Origin: Lanius collurio
Lineage: Eukaryota; Chordata; Aves; Passeriformes; Laniidae
DNA length: 64,000 nt
Assembly (NCBI GenBank): GCA_020086605.1
Contig: JACBWW010000017.1
Location: 21,411,573-21,475,572 of the forward strand
Direction of reading: 5' to 3'
Position numbers and translations under genes: made by a program. This document shows positions 1 through 14,200 of the stretch, one piece after another; the stretch's first letter is position 1, and each line of letters begins with the position of its first letter. Under the pieces are notes generated by a model. The model made no database searches and was not told the origin of the DNA. It worked only from the letters and a program-made list of their open reading frames with translations.

Positions 1-3000
1 TAAACAGATGCTGAAAGAAATAATATAGCTCTTAAGGGGTTTTAATAATCTCCTTCTGTCTCTCATTATATCTCTAGGTTGATAACAAGGCTGCTTCCTG
101 CTTTGCTGTTTTTATTAGTTTACTCTTTCTTTCATTCACTTACTCCTTTTGGTCTTTTTCTTTTGGTTTGGTTTTTTTTTTTTTCCTTTAATGGACTTAA
201 CTTCTCTTGTCAGGTTTTTAGAATTTCTGAGATTCCAGGAGAATTTTTTATACATTTATTTAAATGCAGGTGGTTTTTTGGTTTGTTTTTTGTTTGTTTG
301 TTTGTTTGTTTTGGTTTGTTTTGGTTTGTTTTGTTTTTTTTTTTTTTGTTTTGTTTTGTTGTGGTTTTTTTGTTTTTTGGGTTTTTTTTTAATATTTTTA
401 ATGGTTTTTTTTAACTCCCTTGGGAGAAGACTCAAATCCTGGTACTTGAATATTTGTAAATTTGATCCTACACTATTATCTCACCTATTTATGTTTTATT
501 TACTAAAAACCTGCTTCTGCTGAACAAGAACAATTCTGCAGCAATTTTATTAAAGATTCAAGAAGATGTTTTAATATATTTTTTGTTTTTTTCTTTCTGT
601 TTTGTCCAAAGAAATTTATGGACAAAGGACCTGATGCAAAATATGATATTTCTGAGGATTATGTTAAGTCATGTGAAATGATAAAATGTTCCTATTTTTT
701 GTAAATAAGCCTTGAATAAATTGGCTGTTTTCACATAATTTTCAATTATTGTTTCATATTCTAGACCTTCCTGTTCAAGCACAAGAATATAACATCTTTC
801 ATTACAGATACACCTCACAATTTCTTTCTCTGCGGTATCCTCTGTGCATATATTGCTCTGTACAGCAATTTAACTTTAAATGTAAATTCCATTTTATTTT
901 GTACAGTATTATACATCAGCATGAACACAGGGCTTCTTTGATACATGTGGTTGACATCACAGCCCCAGAGCCACTTGGAGAGCAGGCTGCTGGTGGGTGC
1001 AGAATCCCATCAATGTCTTGGTATGTTCGTGGACAGACAGGATGCCTGCTGGTCCAGTTGGGCAGGACTTGGTGGCTGCCCCATGGGTCCTGCTGCCATG
1101 AGCTGTGCAGGGGCACATCTGGGTTCAGGGCTTCCAGGTAGGATCAGAGCACAGGCACGACAGTTCATTACGAAGCTGTGGTGTCAAAACAAGAGCAAAC
1201 TATGGAGCTTCCTTTGCAGGAGTTTTCATTGCACTCCAGGCAATAAGCATGTAACTTTTAGCAGTGGTAAACTACACACTGCACTGGGCTTTGTTCAGCA
1301 CAGAAGGTTAGTTGTGGTTGGTTTGGGTTTTATGCCAGGGAGAGCAGATACTTGATGACAAGTGCTGTATTCTTGCAGGGAATTTCTGAAAATATTGTCA
1401 CATCACATAGGTCTCTGTGACAAAACAAAACAAAAACCCACTTTGATCAACTACTTAAGTTTCTCAGTTTTCCTTGAAGAGAGCCTGTGTCTCTTGAAAG
1501 CTGAGATCAAAGTCACTGTAAGCTCCCAGATCGGAAGAAAAATTGCAGAAAATTACATAGATTCTTTTTATTTTATTTGAGGTAATGGACAGACAGGGAG
1601 AAGGAACAAGGAGAAAATGGAAATGGCTCTGAAAGATAAATGGTTAGAAAACCTCCATATTTGAAAGAACAAACCTGTCTGTTTGGGGTTTTTTGCTTAT
1701 ACTTCATGTATTTACAGTAGTTATAGCAATGTTTTACACTGGAAAAAGTAATGATGTTAACATTCTTGTAAGAAGAGATTGCCTCAAATAAAACTTCAGA
1801 GGCAGCCGAATGAAAGAAGAAAATAAGGCTAAAATATGAAGCTTAATTTTGCCAGGGGGCATCTGGTGTGTCAGTCAGATGAATGAGGTAAGCTGATTTA
1901 TGCCCTAAAAACTTTAGCCAAGGTGTTCCTGATGGTTTAATAGACTGCTGGCCTCCCACAGATCATTGCTAACTGCAAGGGAGATTTTGCTGAGGTAGAA
2001 CTACAATCATGTGTGCCTCCATTCCTTGTGAGCACTCCACAGCTCCCAAGTTGTTTATTTTTTGCCTTTTCCATTTCTATTGATTTTGGGTTGTATTTTC
2101 TTTGCAGTTACAGTCAGCAAATGGCCGAGTAATAAATTTATATTCCAAGCTGTAGAGAGGATTTGATTTAGCAAATAATTTTTACCATTTGGAGCAGTTT
2201 AAAATGAATTTTCCAGTTGCCTTTGCAGTTATTTTCTCCCTCTTTATGCCATTTTGCTGCATTGTCATGCTTGTTGTCTTTGATTCTCGGAAAGCAATGC
2301 TTTAGTGGTGACGATGGGATATTGCCTCATTACAGGCTTCCTTGCCAGATGAGTTCCCTCAGTGCCAATTACTTTTCAGCAGTGGATGCTGCAATAGGTC
2401 AAGCTGTACTTTTTGCTAGTCATTCTTTTTCTTCCACATGCTTTGCTTCTGTGTAAAGCATTTAGGGGCAAATTGGGCTCCTGCTTGGTAATTGTTGCTC
2501 TGCTACTCAGGGGGACCATGTAGGGGGATGCAGATACTCCCTGGATGTGTGGAGCTCCATAGGGACCACTAACCTGCTGGTAGGAAACATAGAGCCAAGG
2601 CCATAGGAGATCATCAAAGGCTAATGTTTTTCGCTTCTTAGCTGCTCCATCTCCTGAGGGCCAAATTGCTCCTCCACCTTTTGCATTTCTCCTACCCTCT
2701 CTGTTAAGCTCAGGTGTAGTGCAGAGATTTTGTCTTTCAGAGCTAACGCTTTGACCACTTGAGGCAAACTTGAGGCAGTGTGTGTTGATAGCACAGCAGC
2801 TCTGAAATCAGGCATGCAGGAAGCAGGGGGAGCTGAGCACTGCAGGGGTGATGACCATGTCACTCCTCCTGCCTGGTGCTGTGCCTTTCCCTCCGTTCCT
2901 GCCCTGGGGGCTGGTCATGTCATTGTACTTGGACATTGGAGTGCATGAATCCAGTGTGAAGCACGGGAAAATCAGATAGTTAGCAAGGGCCATGTCTCCT

Positions 3001-4516
3001 CGATCACTGAAAGCAACTGTGTGGCATGGCACAGAAACTAGAAAATCATTTACAGTTGCAGCTTGAAACTGTATCACTCATTGTTTAATTAAACATTGAG
3101 ATATGTATGACGGGGCTGGGAGTTAAACTTTGCTGTATGGTGGGTGTTCTCTGAACTGCTGAATTCCCTGTTTTGGCTGCTGATGTTTTAACCCAGTATG
3201 GCCTAGGGAGACTGCAAGGACATTTTCACAGGAAAACACCTCGAATCTGTAGTGTAAAGCCAAATGCAGGAGACCCTTGAAATTGTTAAACTCTCACATA
3301 GGAGTCTCTGTAATTTTGCAATAAATCCATTTATGATATGTTGTTTGTGTTCGTAATTATAAATATGGAACAAAATTCTCTGTCAACAGAGCTTTTTCTC
3401 TGGGGAATTTATGCTACTTGCAAGGTTGGTTTGGGGTAACTGTAAAGATGCTAATGTCATTTCTTGAAATACAAGTAATTCTGAAATATAACCAAAATGA
3501 TGACTCAAAAGCACATGTGGGAAAACACATAATCGATATACAATATTGTCACAGTATCGATATGACCTTGATGGTGTAACTGAGAATAGAATTTTGTACT
3601 GTAGTAACATCAGCATCTCAACTTTCATTCCCCCTGATTCTCACATTTGAGTTGTAATTTACCAATAGGTCATTAAGCTGATGGAGATGTTGCATTGGTG
3701 CATTCTATAAACATTGTATTTTTCGAATTAATGGCCAAGCTGCAGATATTGGGAATAAAGATTTATCATCTCTGTGTACATGCAAAAAATCAGCTTCATC
3801 CTGTGGGGGACTTTGCTGTTCTTACTGCTGCCCAAGACAGCCCCTACCCTTCCCAGGGCAGCTTTGCCCATGGCTTAGTGACGTTTGTTGTTCTGGGTCT
3901 TAGAGTTCCTCTGCAAGGAATAACACTGCCTTAAAGAAACTGGTGCTGGCTGGTTGCTTTCAGTTTTGCTGCCTCAGAGAATATCTTTGGTTATTCACTT
4001 CATTACTTCACAAAAGCTCTGCAGCAAAGACAGAATTTATCAGTGACACCAAGTAGAAATTGGAAGAAGTGAAGGGAGAGATTATGTGAGCCCTTTTAAT
4101 ATAAAGAACTGTAGTATAAGTTAAGAAGATTATTTTATCTTCAGCTCCTCTGACAGGTCCTCTGTTACATAAGTGTTCTGCTTTTTCCAGTTAGTTAAAT
4201 GTCAGTCATGGCCATTTCCTGAAATAGGAACATGGAGTTTATTTAATTTGGGGGGTTTAAGTATTTTCCATTTCAGAATAATAAATACATAAGATATAGG
4301 ATCTCTTCTATGTAAAGGTTACATTCTAGGAATATACAGGAGTATGTTTAGACATATTAAAAACTTCTCAGTCATGATTTTAAGAGTAAAGCTTTGATTT
4401 TCCTCCTGACATTGCTACAGCAAGCTTTCATGTCAAAAGAAACCCACTGAAGATGTTGATTCATTGGGAAAGGGGTGAAATGTCATACTCCTAACTATAT
4501 CTTTTCATTTTCCAAG
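1..4516 (+). other. DYNC1I1: 3' part of the intron upstream of the first visible exon
   Basis: This is non-coding AT-rich sequence ending in a usable acceptor (CATTTTCCAAG) at 4516. A T/G-rich low-complexity tract fills about 161-400. Around 950-1140 the sequence is locally more GC-rich but I recognise no element there. The open frames in it have no family resemblance. The preceding DYNC1I1 exon, which should encode the acidic linker before the PPREL motif, was not found, so the intron starts upstream of the window. Confidence 0.8.
161..400. repeat. T/G-rich low-complexity tract, (TTTG)n and (TTTTG)n
   Basis: Long T runs alternate with TTTG and TTTTG units, with a core about 270-365. The two overlapping frames of about 110-125 residues translate mostly to Phe, Leu, Val, Cys and Gly and are products of the repeat. 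It is probably a simple repeat or a decayed oligo(T) tail, with no further identity. Confidence 0.85.
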
Positions 4517-4679
4517 CTCCTCCTAGAGAACTGACAGAAGAAGAAAAGCAACAAGTTCTCCATTCAGAAGAATTCCTGATATTTTTTGACCGCACAATAC
4601 GTGTAATTGAGCGAGCTTTGGCTGAAGATTCAGACATCTTCTTTGACTACAGTGGCAGAGATGTAGAAGAGAAAGATGG
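4517..4679 (+). CDS. DYNC1I1: DYNC1I1 exon (human exon 8 equivalent): light-chain-binding helix region
   Basis: The 163-base exon is two bases completing an Ala codon, 53 full codons ([12 protein letters not shown]...EEKD), then two bases of a Gly codon. The acceptor is CCAAG at 4516 and the donor is GTCAGT from 4680. The segment has an acidic start, then a helix-prone stretch with [21 protein letters not shown]. In dynein intermediate chains this region just before the propeller binds the roadblock (DYNLRB/LC7) light chain and helps dimerise the two intermediate chains. The [15 protein letters not shown] run matches isoform 1. The phase joins exactly to the next exon (GG + A gives Gly). The DVEEKD end differs slightly from the human ELEEKD I remember, a conservative change. 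Confidence 0.96.
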
Positions 4680-5837
4680 GTCAGTTAGGGGTTTTTTTTG
4701 CTTTTGTAAAATAAGTTTCATAAAGAGAATTCAAGTTACGGGAAGCCTTAACTTTAAACAAAATTTACATTTTTACAGTTAAAAAAATCTCATTTTTTTT
4801 TCTGTGAAGGCCTGGATCACTTTGTCATCTGAAATTATATTATAAAATAGCTTTGGGCTTTACTGATCAGGGGTTAGCTTTGTCTTTTTTTTTTTTTTTA
4901 ATTTGAAATACTATTCAGCTGGTTTAATTTTTGTTTCATTTTTAGGCTGAAATTTAAAATTCTGAACCAATAACTGAAATAGATAAATGTGTATACACAT
5001 GTACATGTAAATGTGCACATTCCAGCGGTGTACTTGTGTATGCTTATGATATTTTCACAGATTCAAATTAGTGTTGTTTATATTCTACTACTGCCTCTGT
5101 AATGGTCTGTAATAGATCCCACTATACCATGCATTGTGGGGATGAAAATTATGATCTCCCAAAGCATTTGCAATCTAAACAGCTAAGACGAGAAGTGACA
5201 AATTTTGTTTTCAGCAATTGATATGGGAGCAAAGCAGTAAAGCTTGTTAGTTGGAGAGGAAATATATAGGTTGTAACAGCTATGTATCTGTTGAGGCCTC
5301 ATGGCAAATCAGGATTGCGCTGAAGTTACCGGAGGTTAACCCAGAAAACCATCCCTATGGACCAGCTGAGTGCATCAGTGTGGCAATGTTGGACCAGCAC
5401 TGAGCTTCAGCCTCTCCTTACAGTGTCACACAGCATCTGCTGTCTCCGTCTCTGGGAGGAGGTGCTGTACCTTTAACATTTCAGGAGTCAAAAGTAAGAG
5501 AGATTTGGTTATAGCTTTGTCAAGGTTCAGAAAAGGGGAAGCTGAATGCCAGGAATGGGTTCATCCTGAGAGACAAAGAGGGTAGAGATAGCCCAGAGTG
5601 ACCCAGAAGAGTCAGGCAGTGAGAAATTAAGAAATGTGGTTTTGTGAAACAGATCTGAAATGTGTTCCTTGTTGCATCATTTTCACCCAGACAGTCAGTG
5701 AGAGCAGTTAAATCAAGGTGGCAGACTTCCCCAGGCTGAGCAGAGATCTGAGAAGTAGTCAAAAACTTTTGCACTGTTTTTCACAGCATTTGAACCCCAG
5801 AACTTGAAAATTTATTCCTTTGTTTGAATTCACACAG
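4680..5837 (+). other. DYNC1I1: DYNC1I1 intron, 1158 bases
   Basis: GT-AG intron with a T15 run at about 4885-4899 and a CACACAG acceptor. No other gene, repeat family or RNA was recognised. The frames at about 5370-5774 have no recognisable protein similarity. Confidence 0.9.
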
Positions 5838-5937
5838 AGATGTTCAAGCAGGAGCCAACCTTTCCTTTAACCGGCAATTTTATGATGAGCACTGGTCAAA
5901 GCATCGAGTTGTCACCTGCATGGATTGGTCTCTTCAG
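5838..5937 (+). CDS. DYNC1I1: DYNC1I1 exon (human exon 9 equivalent): start of WD40 propeller
   Basis: One base completes a Gly codon, then 33 codons read [19 protein letters not shown] to MDWSLQ. The acceptor is CACACAG at 5837 and the donor GTAAGA from 5938. The motif [22 protein letters not shown] is the conserved entry into the first WD blade, in which VVTCMDWS is the inner strand. The exon ends in phase 0 after CAG (Gln), and the next exon continues with [10 protein letters not shown] frame running on past the donor to 6048 is intron read-through and is not part of the protein. Confidence 0.97.
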
Positions 5938-8900
5938 GTAAGATGTGAAGTTGGGAGACATATTTCCATATCACTTCCACTTCTCCATATGAAACTTAGG
6001 GGCAGCCTCTATTTGCTCTTCTTTATGCAGAGAGGATGTAATTTTTGAGATAACAGTAGGGCCTTGTGTGAGTGAAAGCACTCCTCTGTAAAGAGGAGTG
6101 AACAACAGTGAAGCTGTCATTTTTTTTTGTGTATGTTATTTGGTCTTCAAAATCAGGATGTTTTGTTAAAACCCTAGGTAACAAACCTACCAGGATGAAG
6201 TCTTTACTTTTCCTCCCCCTTTCACTGCTTCAGCCAATGCAAACTTTTTTAGGACAAAAGGTTTAAAATTAAACTAACTAAAATTAATTTACTAAATATG
6301 CACAACTATACATAGTAGTATATTAAATTTAAAAAATAATGTCAAGAAATAAAATTAATTTTTCTGATATACTAAAAGTAAAAATGTGAAAGTATCTGAA
6401 CAACTGGAAAAGATTGAAAAGAGGTCTTTCAAAAAATGCTGGGTCCTCTCTTCAAGTGATGGAAGAGGAGACTGCAGCTGCCCTGGGGCATGCTAAAGCA
6501 GCATGCCTGAAATGTACCCAGTTTCTGTGCACTGCAAAGCATTGTCATTGCAGAAAAAAATTGATGATAGACTTGCCTAACTCTCCAAAACCAATACAAT
6601 CACATCAGCAAAGTACAGAAACCAGGTTAGTTAGTTACTCTGTTNNNNNNNNNAAGCCTGAGGAAACACTTATCTTAGGTTGTTCACTTGTTCAGGGGCT
6701 GGAAATTACATGGAATTCTTATCTGATATTTTCCTAACAGGCAGCTCTTACTGTATTCCCAGGGCAGCAAGAAAAAAAGCCGCCTCAGAAGAGCACTGCC
6801 AAATGTAATTGTTCAGCCCCTGGGGCTTGAAGGCATGTTCTGCTTCCCACCTCTTTGTTCCAGGGTGGCCCCGCCTGCCTTCCTCTTTGTTAACTCCTCA
6901 TGCTCAGCTCCCTGGCACCCCAGCAGGGGCTCCTGTGTGTGGGGCTTCTGCATGCTGCCCTACAGTAGCTTGGGAGTATGGACTTGCCTCCTCTCTTCCC
7001 TGTATCCATGGGACAGGGGTTGGAACCAGACAGATGTATTTCACCTAACCATTAGCTCTGCTGCTCACACACGCTCCAGGACATGACAATGTCCACTGTG
7101 CCAAAGAATAACTTGAATAATCATGGGAACTGCAGAACACATTGCTCAATTTTCTGCGATAAAACTGCTGCTGTGAAACAGCCTGGAGGCAAATAGAAGC
7201 TCAATCAAACAAAGGACATTGATGCATTGATTAAGCAAGTTATTCTGTTCCCAGTCACATGTACAATATGATCTCAAACATGTGAGACCATTCATACCAT
7301 TCAAGTTAACTCTCTAGCCCCTTGATTCTTTCACGGAGCAACAGGAAAATGGCTGAGGTGCTTAAGGATCTCTTAGACTGGGAGTAAACACAAAGAATGA
7401 TATCTCCTTACTCTGTCTATGGGAGGGGAGCTAACTTAGCCTAAAGCCAAGAAAACCACTGTCTCGGAGATAGTGATATGTCTTTCTTGCCTCTCAGGCC
7501 ACAGCCTTGAATGAGGTTTTGCACAGCACCATTTTCATGTTGTTTTCAGTTGCAGGACATCTGAATACCTGCTGAGGACTGAAACTGTGTAAATGGAAGT
7601 AGATTGAGTGGAGCACTGGAGTGTACAGTGCCAGAGAGGATTTAGGGTGCTGCATTTAGCTCTGGTTTTTCAAGAGTCAAAAATCCTCATAGTGGTGTTA
7701 CCCAGCTAGGTATGACCCCAGCATCTGTGTAAACTTTAAACTGTGTTTCCAGGCAAATACATAAACTGATTGCAAAACCTACCAATAGACCAGCAAGATT
7801 TGAGTCAGTGTTGCTTATGGCCAGACGTGCTGCTAACCATGCTCACTAAACTTCCCAGGAGCATGAGCAACCCCAAAATGCTTCAAAATTGGTACTTTAG
7901 ACCAGGTCACACACCCTAGCTGGTTGCAGTCACACTGGCAGGAGGGCTTGTTGCTTCTGCCTGCCCAGGTGTCTGCTCCTTCATGACTGCAAGCTTAGCC
8001 ACTCGTGTGAATGGTACCCAACCTGTTCGGCCAAAACGTGATGCCCTGTCATGAGCCTGCTGCACACTCTGTTTACTTGGACATGGGCCAGTGTGGGATG
8101 AAAAGATTCAAAGGAGAAGCTGAGCTTGCTGTTCAGAAGTGGTTGTAAGCTCTGTTGCAGGAGTGGGAAAAGAGAGGGGTGAGATGGATGAGAGCAGTTG
8201 AGGGCAGAGTTGGCACAACTATGTCCAGAGAGGTGGTATCTCAGGTGTGGGATTAATCCACCCTCAGATCTCTCTCCCTTGATGAGGGAGAAGACATCGT
8301 TGGTCTACTGCATCCTCTAAATCCCATACAAGTGAATTGGGTGCTAAATTATCCTTACAAGCTGTGCCAGGAGCCAGGGTCTGGAGGGATGTAGGTACAA
8401 CCTAGTCAGAGCTTCCTTCAAATGGGAAAAGGGAGGCTATGGTGGCCATGTGTCTTTGCTGATTCTTCCACACATGGGGCCAGGCAATGAGCTTGAATAG
8501 AAAAATCATCAGCTCTTTGATACATTATCCATGGAAGTGTACAGAAAGGGAGAAGTAACAGCTGCTGGTGGCAGAAGTTATAGCTGTGTGCATTATTTCT
8601 TCCAAATGGATTATGAGTGCAGAGAAGTTCAAACCCCAGTCATTATGATATAAAGAGTGGTGGTTTGGGGTTTTTTTATTGTTAAAGTGCATTTGGACCA
8701 AATTCACAGCTCCCTAATGGCATTTTATTTGTCCTGCTTCCTTTGCATCTACTAGCTGCACTATTCTCTTGTAAAGTGGTGGTTGCTTTGGCAAGAATTT
8801 ACCCGGGAAAGACAAAAAGTGACAATAATTTGCATATATTGAGAAATTTTGAGGGAAAGCATTTCTGGTTTACTGGAAGATGTAGGTCTTGCAGAACCTG

Positions 8901-9972
8901 AGCTGCTGACTTGTTGGTCTGCACAAGCCACATGCTTTTCTCTGGACATGCTACAGTGTCCACTGCCCTATCCCTCTAAATGGGCAAATATATAGAGGGA
9001 AGAACAGAAGTTACCAGAAGTGCCTAGTGTCAAACATGTGAGAGTGGACAACTGAGAGTTATTATGTAGACAGAAAGCAATTAATGTTTTGTGGATAAAT
9101 TAGTACTTCTTATGGTGTTTTAACATGATTCAAGGTCATCAAGACAGTGTGAAATTCTGATTTTTCACATATGATATTATGTATATATAGATAGGTATAT
9201 ATAAACAAAGCGAATATATATGGGTGTTGCATATCTACTCCTATACAACAGTGGATAATGGGTATACAAGAAAGTATAGATCTGATTTTAGAGTGCTTAT
9301 TGCATCAGTCTTACTGAGTCAGTGGAATTTAAGGTCACCCTGTGCTTTACAAGATGACCTCAGCGTCTTGCAAAATTGAGCTTCTGTGAAGAAAATGTTT
9401 TGTTTGCCATTTGAATCATCAAGAAGAGCTTTCACGTTGATTCTGTGCATAAGTGAATAGAGTGCATAATGAAGTAAGAAAGAATAGTTTTCAGGAATGC
9501 TGAAAAAAAAGTGAATTTCAGAATGAAAGCAAGTCTAATCTATGGTCGTAGTGTTTTATTATCAAAATCAATTAAGACAGCAGTTTGTCCCTGAAGAGAT
9601 GGTTAAGCAAATACATTAAAATTATTCAAGCTTTCAAATTTTCCCTCTCTCTTCCTTTTCATTCCCTTTATAAATATTGTGTTAGTTGTCTTTTAAAAAT
9701 TACCTGCAGAAAATAACATTGCCCTTGTGATATTGAGAATAACTGATAGAGAGCAAGTATCAGGGGCCTTAAGGATGTCCAGGATGAGTAAAATGTAAAA
9801 CCAAATGAAGCAGAATAATGTGATTGAACTAGCATGTATAATAATTAAAACCAGATATTTTAGTTTTAGTAGTATTTAGCACGTTTAGTGTAGATTATTT
9901 CTGTCTCATATGATTTTGTGTAGGTTTTTCATCATCCGTGTTATTTCATTTGTATTTTCTTTTCCTTTCTAG
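5938..9972 (+). other. DYNC1I1: DYNC1I1 intron, 4035 bases
   Basis: GT-AG intron (GTAAGA ... TTTCTAG). It contains a 9-base run of unknown bases at 6645-6653 and AT-rich stretches such as 6240-6360 and 9170-9220. The part from about 6800 to 8450 is somewhat GC-richer but I recognise no repeat family or exon there. Splice sites and phase on both sides agree with the dynein reading frame. Confidence 0.9.
6645..6653. other. Short assembly ambiguity (9 N)
   Basis: Nine undetermined bases inside an intron. A frame at 6414-6737 passes through them and is not a gene. Confidence 0.99.
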
Positions 9973-10128
<156 letters not shown>

Positions 10129-11246
10129 TAGACAAAAGAGTTTACTACATGGTGCATCTCCCCACTGTTTATATGAAAAGGTTAAGGTTAAAAACAGGCA
10201 TTTTTAGTAAAAGTACAAGTGACAGTCCAGTGTTTTTAGAAGGCAACCAGCCTTCAACAAAAGCCTGTCAGGGCTGCATGTCATTCTTTGTCTATTTAAA
10301 ACAGTCCTTAGGAGATTTAGTTCATAAATCCCTCGCACTTGTGAAGTAACTGTGGTGTACCACTTCCTCATCCAGGCAGTAACACATGCTTTCCCACCCA
10401 CGTTAACTTCCTCGCATCCTCTGCACTCAAGCTGCCTGCCCTTGCCTTGGTTCTGCTCAATATCATGTTTTGCCTTTAAAATTTTGTAGTAAGCTTCACG
10501 TTTTTGGACATGCATCTGACTTCCAGCTTGATCAAAATAGTCTCGATTACAAGAACTACTCCACCAGTTCCTAATTCCTGTTTGATTGTCCTTTAGGTCA
10601 GCAAAACAGAGCTTCACTTCACTCAGTGCTACTGAGACAAGTTACTCTGGTTTAGAAGTTTATGGACAATTCAAAAATAATCGAATGTTTTATTTCTGTA
10701 TGTCTGTTTAGTCCTCTTTTGCCACTGCATTGTGTGTGAAGTGGCACAGCCTCGTATTGACAGAAGTGTTCAGCTCACTGGGTCTATCTCCATCAAACTG
10801 TCCAAACTGTGGAACAGGGCTTGGGCCAGCCAAATTTCAAACCTCTTCATTAATATCCCTCTGTAGTAATTAAATACAGGACAGTGGTATTCAAAAAGCC
10901 ATATGGAAAAGTTTCAGCAAGTAAAACTTAAAAATCAGAGATTAGTAAAATGCAAATAATTCTGTGGTAAAAATTGCTTCTCTTGGAAGGATATGTATTA
11001 CCTGTCTAATTGTGTAAGCTAAGTGTCATTTTACATTCAAGGACCAAACATCTTTTTGAACTAAGTTTATGTTTGGACTTGGGTACATTATCAGATGTAG
11101 CATAGTGGGAGGGAGTTGCTGGAATTGAAGTTGCTGCTTCAACCCGATTAAGTAACCTTTAATTCTGGGCATATTTTTCTAATTTGCTGTACTGAAAAAC
11201 AACTTCACAAGGAGTTTAGGCCTGCAAATGTGCCATACAGATTTAT

Positions 11247-11281
11247 GTACATATACATATATATGTATGTGTGTGTGTGTA
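11247..11281. repeat. AT/TG dinucleotide microsatellite
   Basis: Alternating purine-pyrimidine tract passing from ATAC/ATAT units into about six TG units. It is likely length-polymorphic; no function is inferred. Confidence 0.85.
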
Positions 11282-14200
11282 TTACCTTTGAAATGAGGAC
11301 TTGTATTTTCCTGGATATCGCATTCGACAGCCAATGTGTTCTTTCAGGCTGGTTAAGATCTTAGCTCAGATGCCACATTCAGATTCTTCTATGATGTACA
11401 TAGAATGTACATTATTGTTTTGAAGAAAATTTTCTGGAGAAGAGATGGCATTTCTAGGAAGGATGATCCTTAAACTAGATTGATTTTGCAAGATAATGAC
11501 CAGATTTGGTTAGCCCTTTTAAGCACACAGAGGAAGATTGACTAAAGACATAACTGTTTGTTCCATTAATTTAGAGTTCTATCTAGATACACCTAAACAG
11601 GGGAGGTATGACTCGCTGCATTGAAAGCAATGAGACAGGCTACCTTCACCATTAGAAAAACACACACAGGACAAAATGGTGGCCAGGAATTTGGCATGTC
11701 TGAGCTTCTGTCTAATCCTCACATTGTTGGATGTGCCCCTTTTTAAAACTGGAACCTTAAAACCTGTGAATTGAGAGACACATTTGACACTGTGCTTGCA
11801 CATCTATCCTGGATTCATGCTCTTTCAGCTAAAGGACATCAGTTCTGCCCATGGGAAATATTTATTTTCTTTCCAAACTGACCATAGATAATTAGCACTG
11901 TAAATCCATTATGAGTTGGATCTGTCTTTGAACCACCATAATAGGGCATTTGATGTGGAATATCTTCTGCGCATCTTCAGATCAGATGGGGATACCCACA
12001 TATGATTAAATGGGGAAGCAAAAAGTACCCAACTTGGTCTCTTGAACACAGGTTTTGTTCTAACTGACTCAGATGGAAAATAAGAAAAAAATAGTATCTT
12101 AGCTCAGAGTCTGGATTTCTGTTCTATAGATCATCATGTTATTCTGTTAGTGGAAACAGACTGTATTATTAGTCAGCCCCATATCATTTATATCACCATT
12201 TTGCTAGAGAAGCACTACCTTATTCAGTCCTGATTCAGTTATTTCTCTAGGCCTTCTGAGAGAGAGGCCCACTTTTGTTTCACAAAATACATGACCTTAC
12301 AACAGTCCAGCCCAACAGCTAGAGATGAACACACACCTTATTGTTATAGCTAGGTTGCCCAGATATGACAAATACAGTATTTTGAGTGTATTTCCACAAT
12401 AGGCCACTATTTTCCTTCCCAAAGACTTTCTATAAAAAGTGGTCTCAATACATCCTACAGATGCTGACTAATATACCTTTTGCCTTTCAATTTTGGGGGC
12501 TCAGAGAGCAAGATACAAGGAAGTAGAAACTCATTTCAGGTGTGACTGTCAATGAGCTTTTGCAAGCCACTTCTGAGAAGCCAAATCAATAAATAGGTTT
12601 TTGAAGCCATTTCTGAGAAAATTCTAAGAAATTTCACCTCAGGAATTCTGGTAACATCAATAGAGCTAGATCTGTGAAGCATCTCTGGACAGCTGGGGAG
12701 CTGTCTGGAGTGCAGCAGGGAGGACTTCAGATACCAATTGTCCACATTTGGTAAATTCTTGAAGCTAGAACCCTTAATGTTTTCCTGTCTTTCCTCATAT
12801 ATTATCCAGATTTAAGTGAGATGAGTACCATGGAATTTCTTCATTTTCTTTACCTCTTTCTGAGACTGTTTTAAATCTAACATACGAGAATGTGAAACGC
12901 TGAAAATTGCCAGAATCAAGACTTCAACTAAAGTTGTGTATCAGCTGTGACAGACAATGATGTAAAAATCTACTGGCAAGGACATTTTTGCCTAACTCCA
13001 GTCAGCAAAACATTTGATTTCAGTCCTCAAATGTGAGAGTTGGTATATTCTGTAAATATGAAATTCTTACCCAATTTAAAGTCATATGAAATTTTTGACT
13101 CATTAATACAATTTAAGTAGTAGTAAATTTTGTAGCTCTACAATGTGTTGTGCTACAAATACTGGGTTCAATTTTAGTTGTTATGCATTAAAGGAAAAAT
13201 GACAAGCAGCCAAGTGGACATGTTTACTCATTAATTCATGTGTACTGCCATGTGCTCTATCAGACGCTTTCAAAATAAAACGGTCCTGCTGGCTTCTACT
13301 CTCACCTCCTATGGAACATTTTTTTCCTTCTACATGTTTTATTTTTGCCCTTCTATGGGTTTTTATATTTCTGCTTTATGTGCTGACAGTATTTTAGCTG
13401 TGACTCCCAAATTTTTTCCTCTGTAGCTCATCATACATCTCTTTACCACAAGGTTAGAAATAGGAAAACAGTGAAGAATGAGGGATTGGACAACTTTTTC
13501 ATTTGTTTTCCTATGCAAGCAAAAATTGTTGTCTCAGAAGCAAAACTGGAATGAGAGGGTGATATCATTTGCCAAAGGAATGAATGCTCAATGCTTTCCT
13601 TAGGTAGTGAGAAATAAATGGAACATGCAGTTAATATTGCAGAGCGCAGACTGGGAATATCTTTGTAGGGAAGAGTCAGAGATGTCCTCTTCCCCCATGC
13701 TGAAGCATAGCATACTATTGGTGTAATCCAGAGCATTCCAAGGGCAAGACATATGCCTTTCAGAAGTACTTTATGAAACCCTGCAGATGAGTCATCCCTA
13801 GTTGGGTTGGTTTGGCAGTATCCAGAGATGGAATGAATTCCAGCAACAACATGGAAATCGCATTGACTATCCCTTGGTTTAGTTGGGAGAATTTTAAGCG
13901 GTGGTTCACACTGATTCTCTCAGCTACTGCTGGTCTGTGTTTAGGTGGGGGTGACAAAAACAAAAATAGTATCTCACAGTTATTGATGATCTGACTCAAC
14001 ATGTGCTCAATCCTATATTGATTTCTGGAACGCACGAGGCTGGCCTTCTATGTAAACATTCCCATACCATTGATTGATAGAGTAGCACCAACCATATTTC
14101 TCAATATTTCTGTCTTTTTCAGAAAGTGCTTTTTATGTTCTTAATGTGTTTTATTCCTGAAAATAAAAAGAAAAATCTACGTTATACATTAATTATGATG

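Noticed and set aside
79..523. Two overlapping hydrophobic open frames resembling membrane proteins
   Set aside because: They translate a T/G-rich simple repeat; Phe/Leu/Val/Cys content is a composition artefact.
945..1355. GC-richer stretch with frames on both strands, considered as a possible exon or repeat
   Set aside because: No similarity to the missing upstream DYNC1I1 exons or to a repeat family I know, and the overlapping frames on both strands argue for chance.
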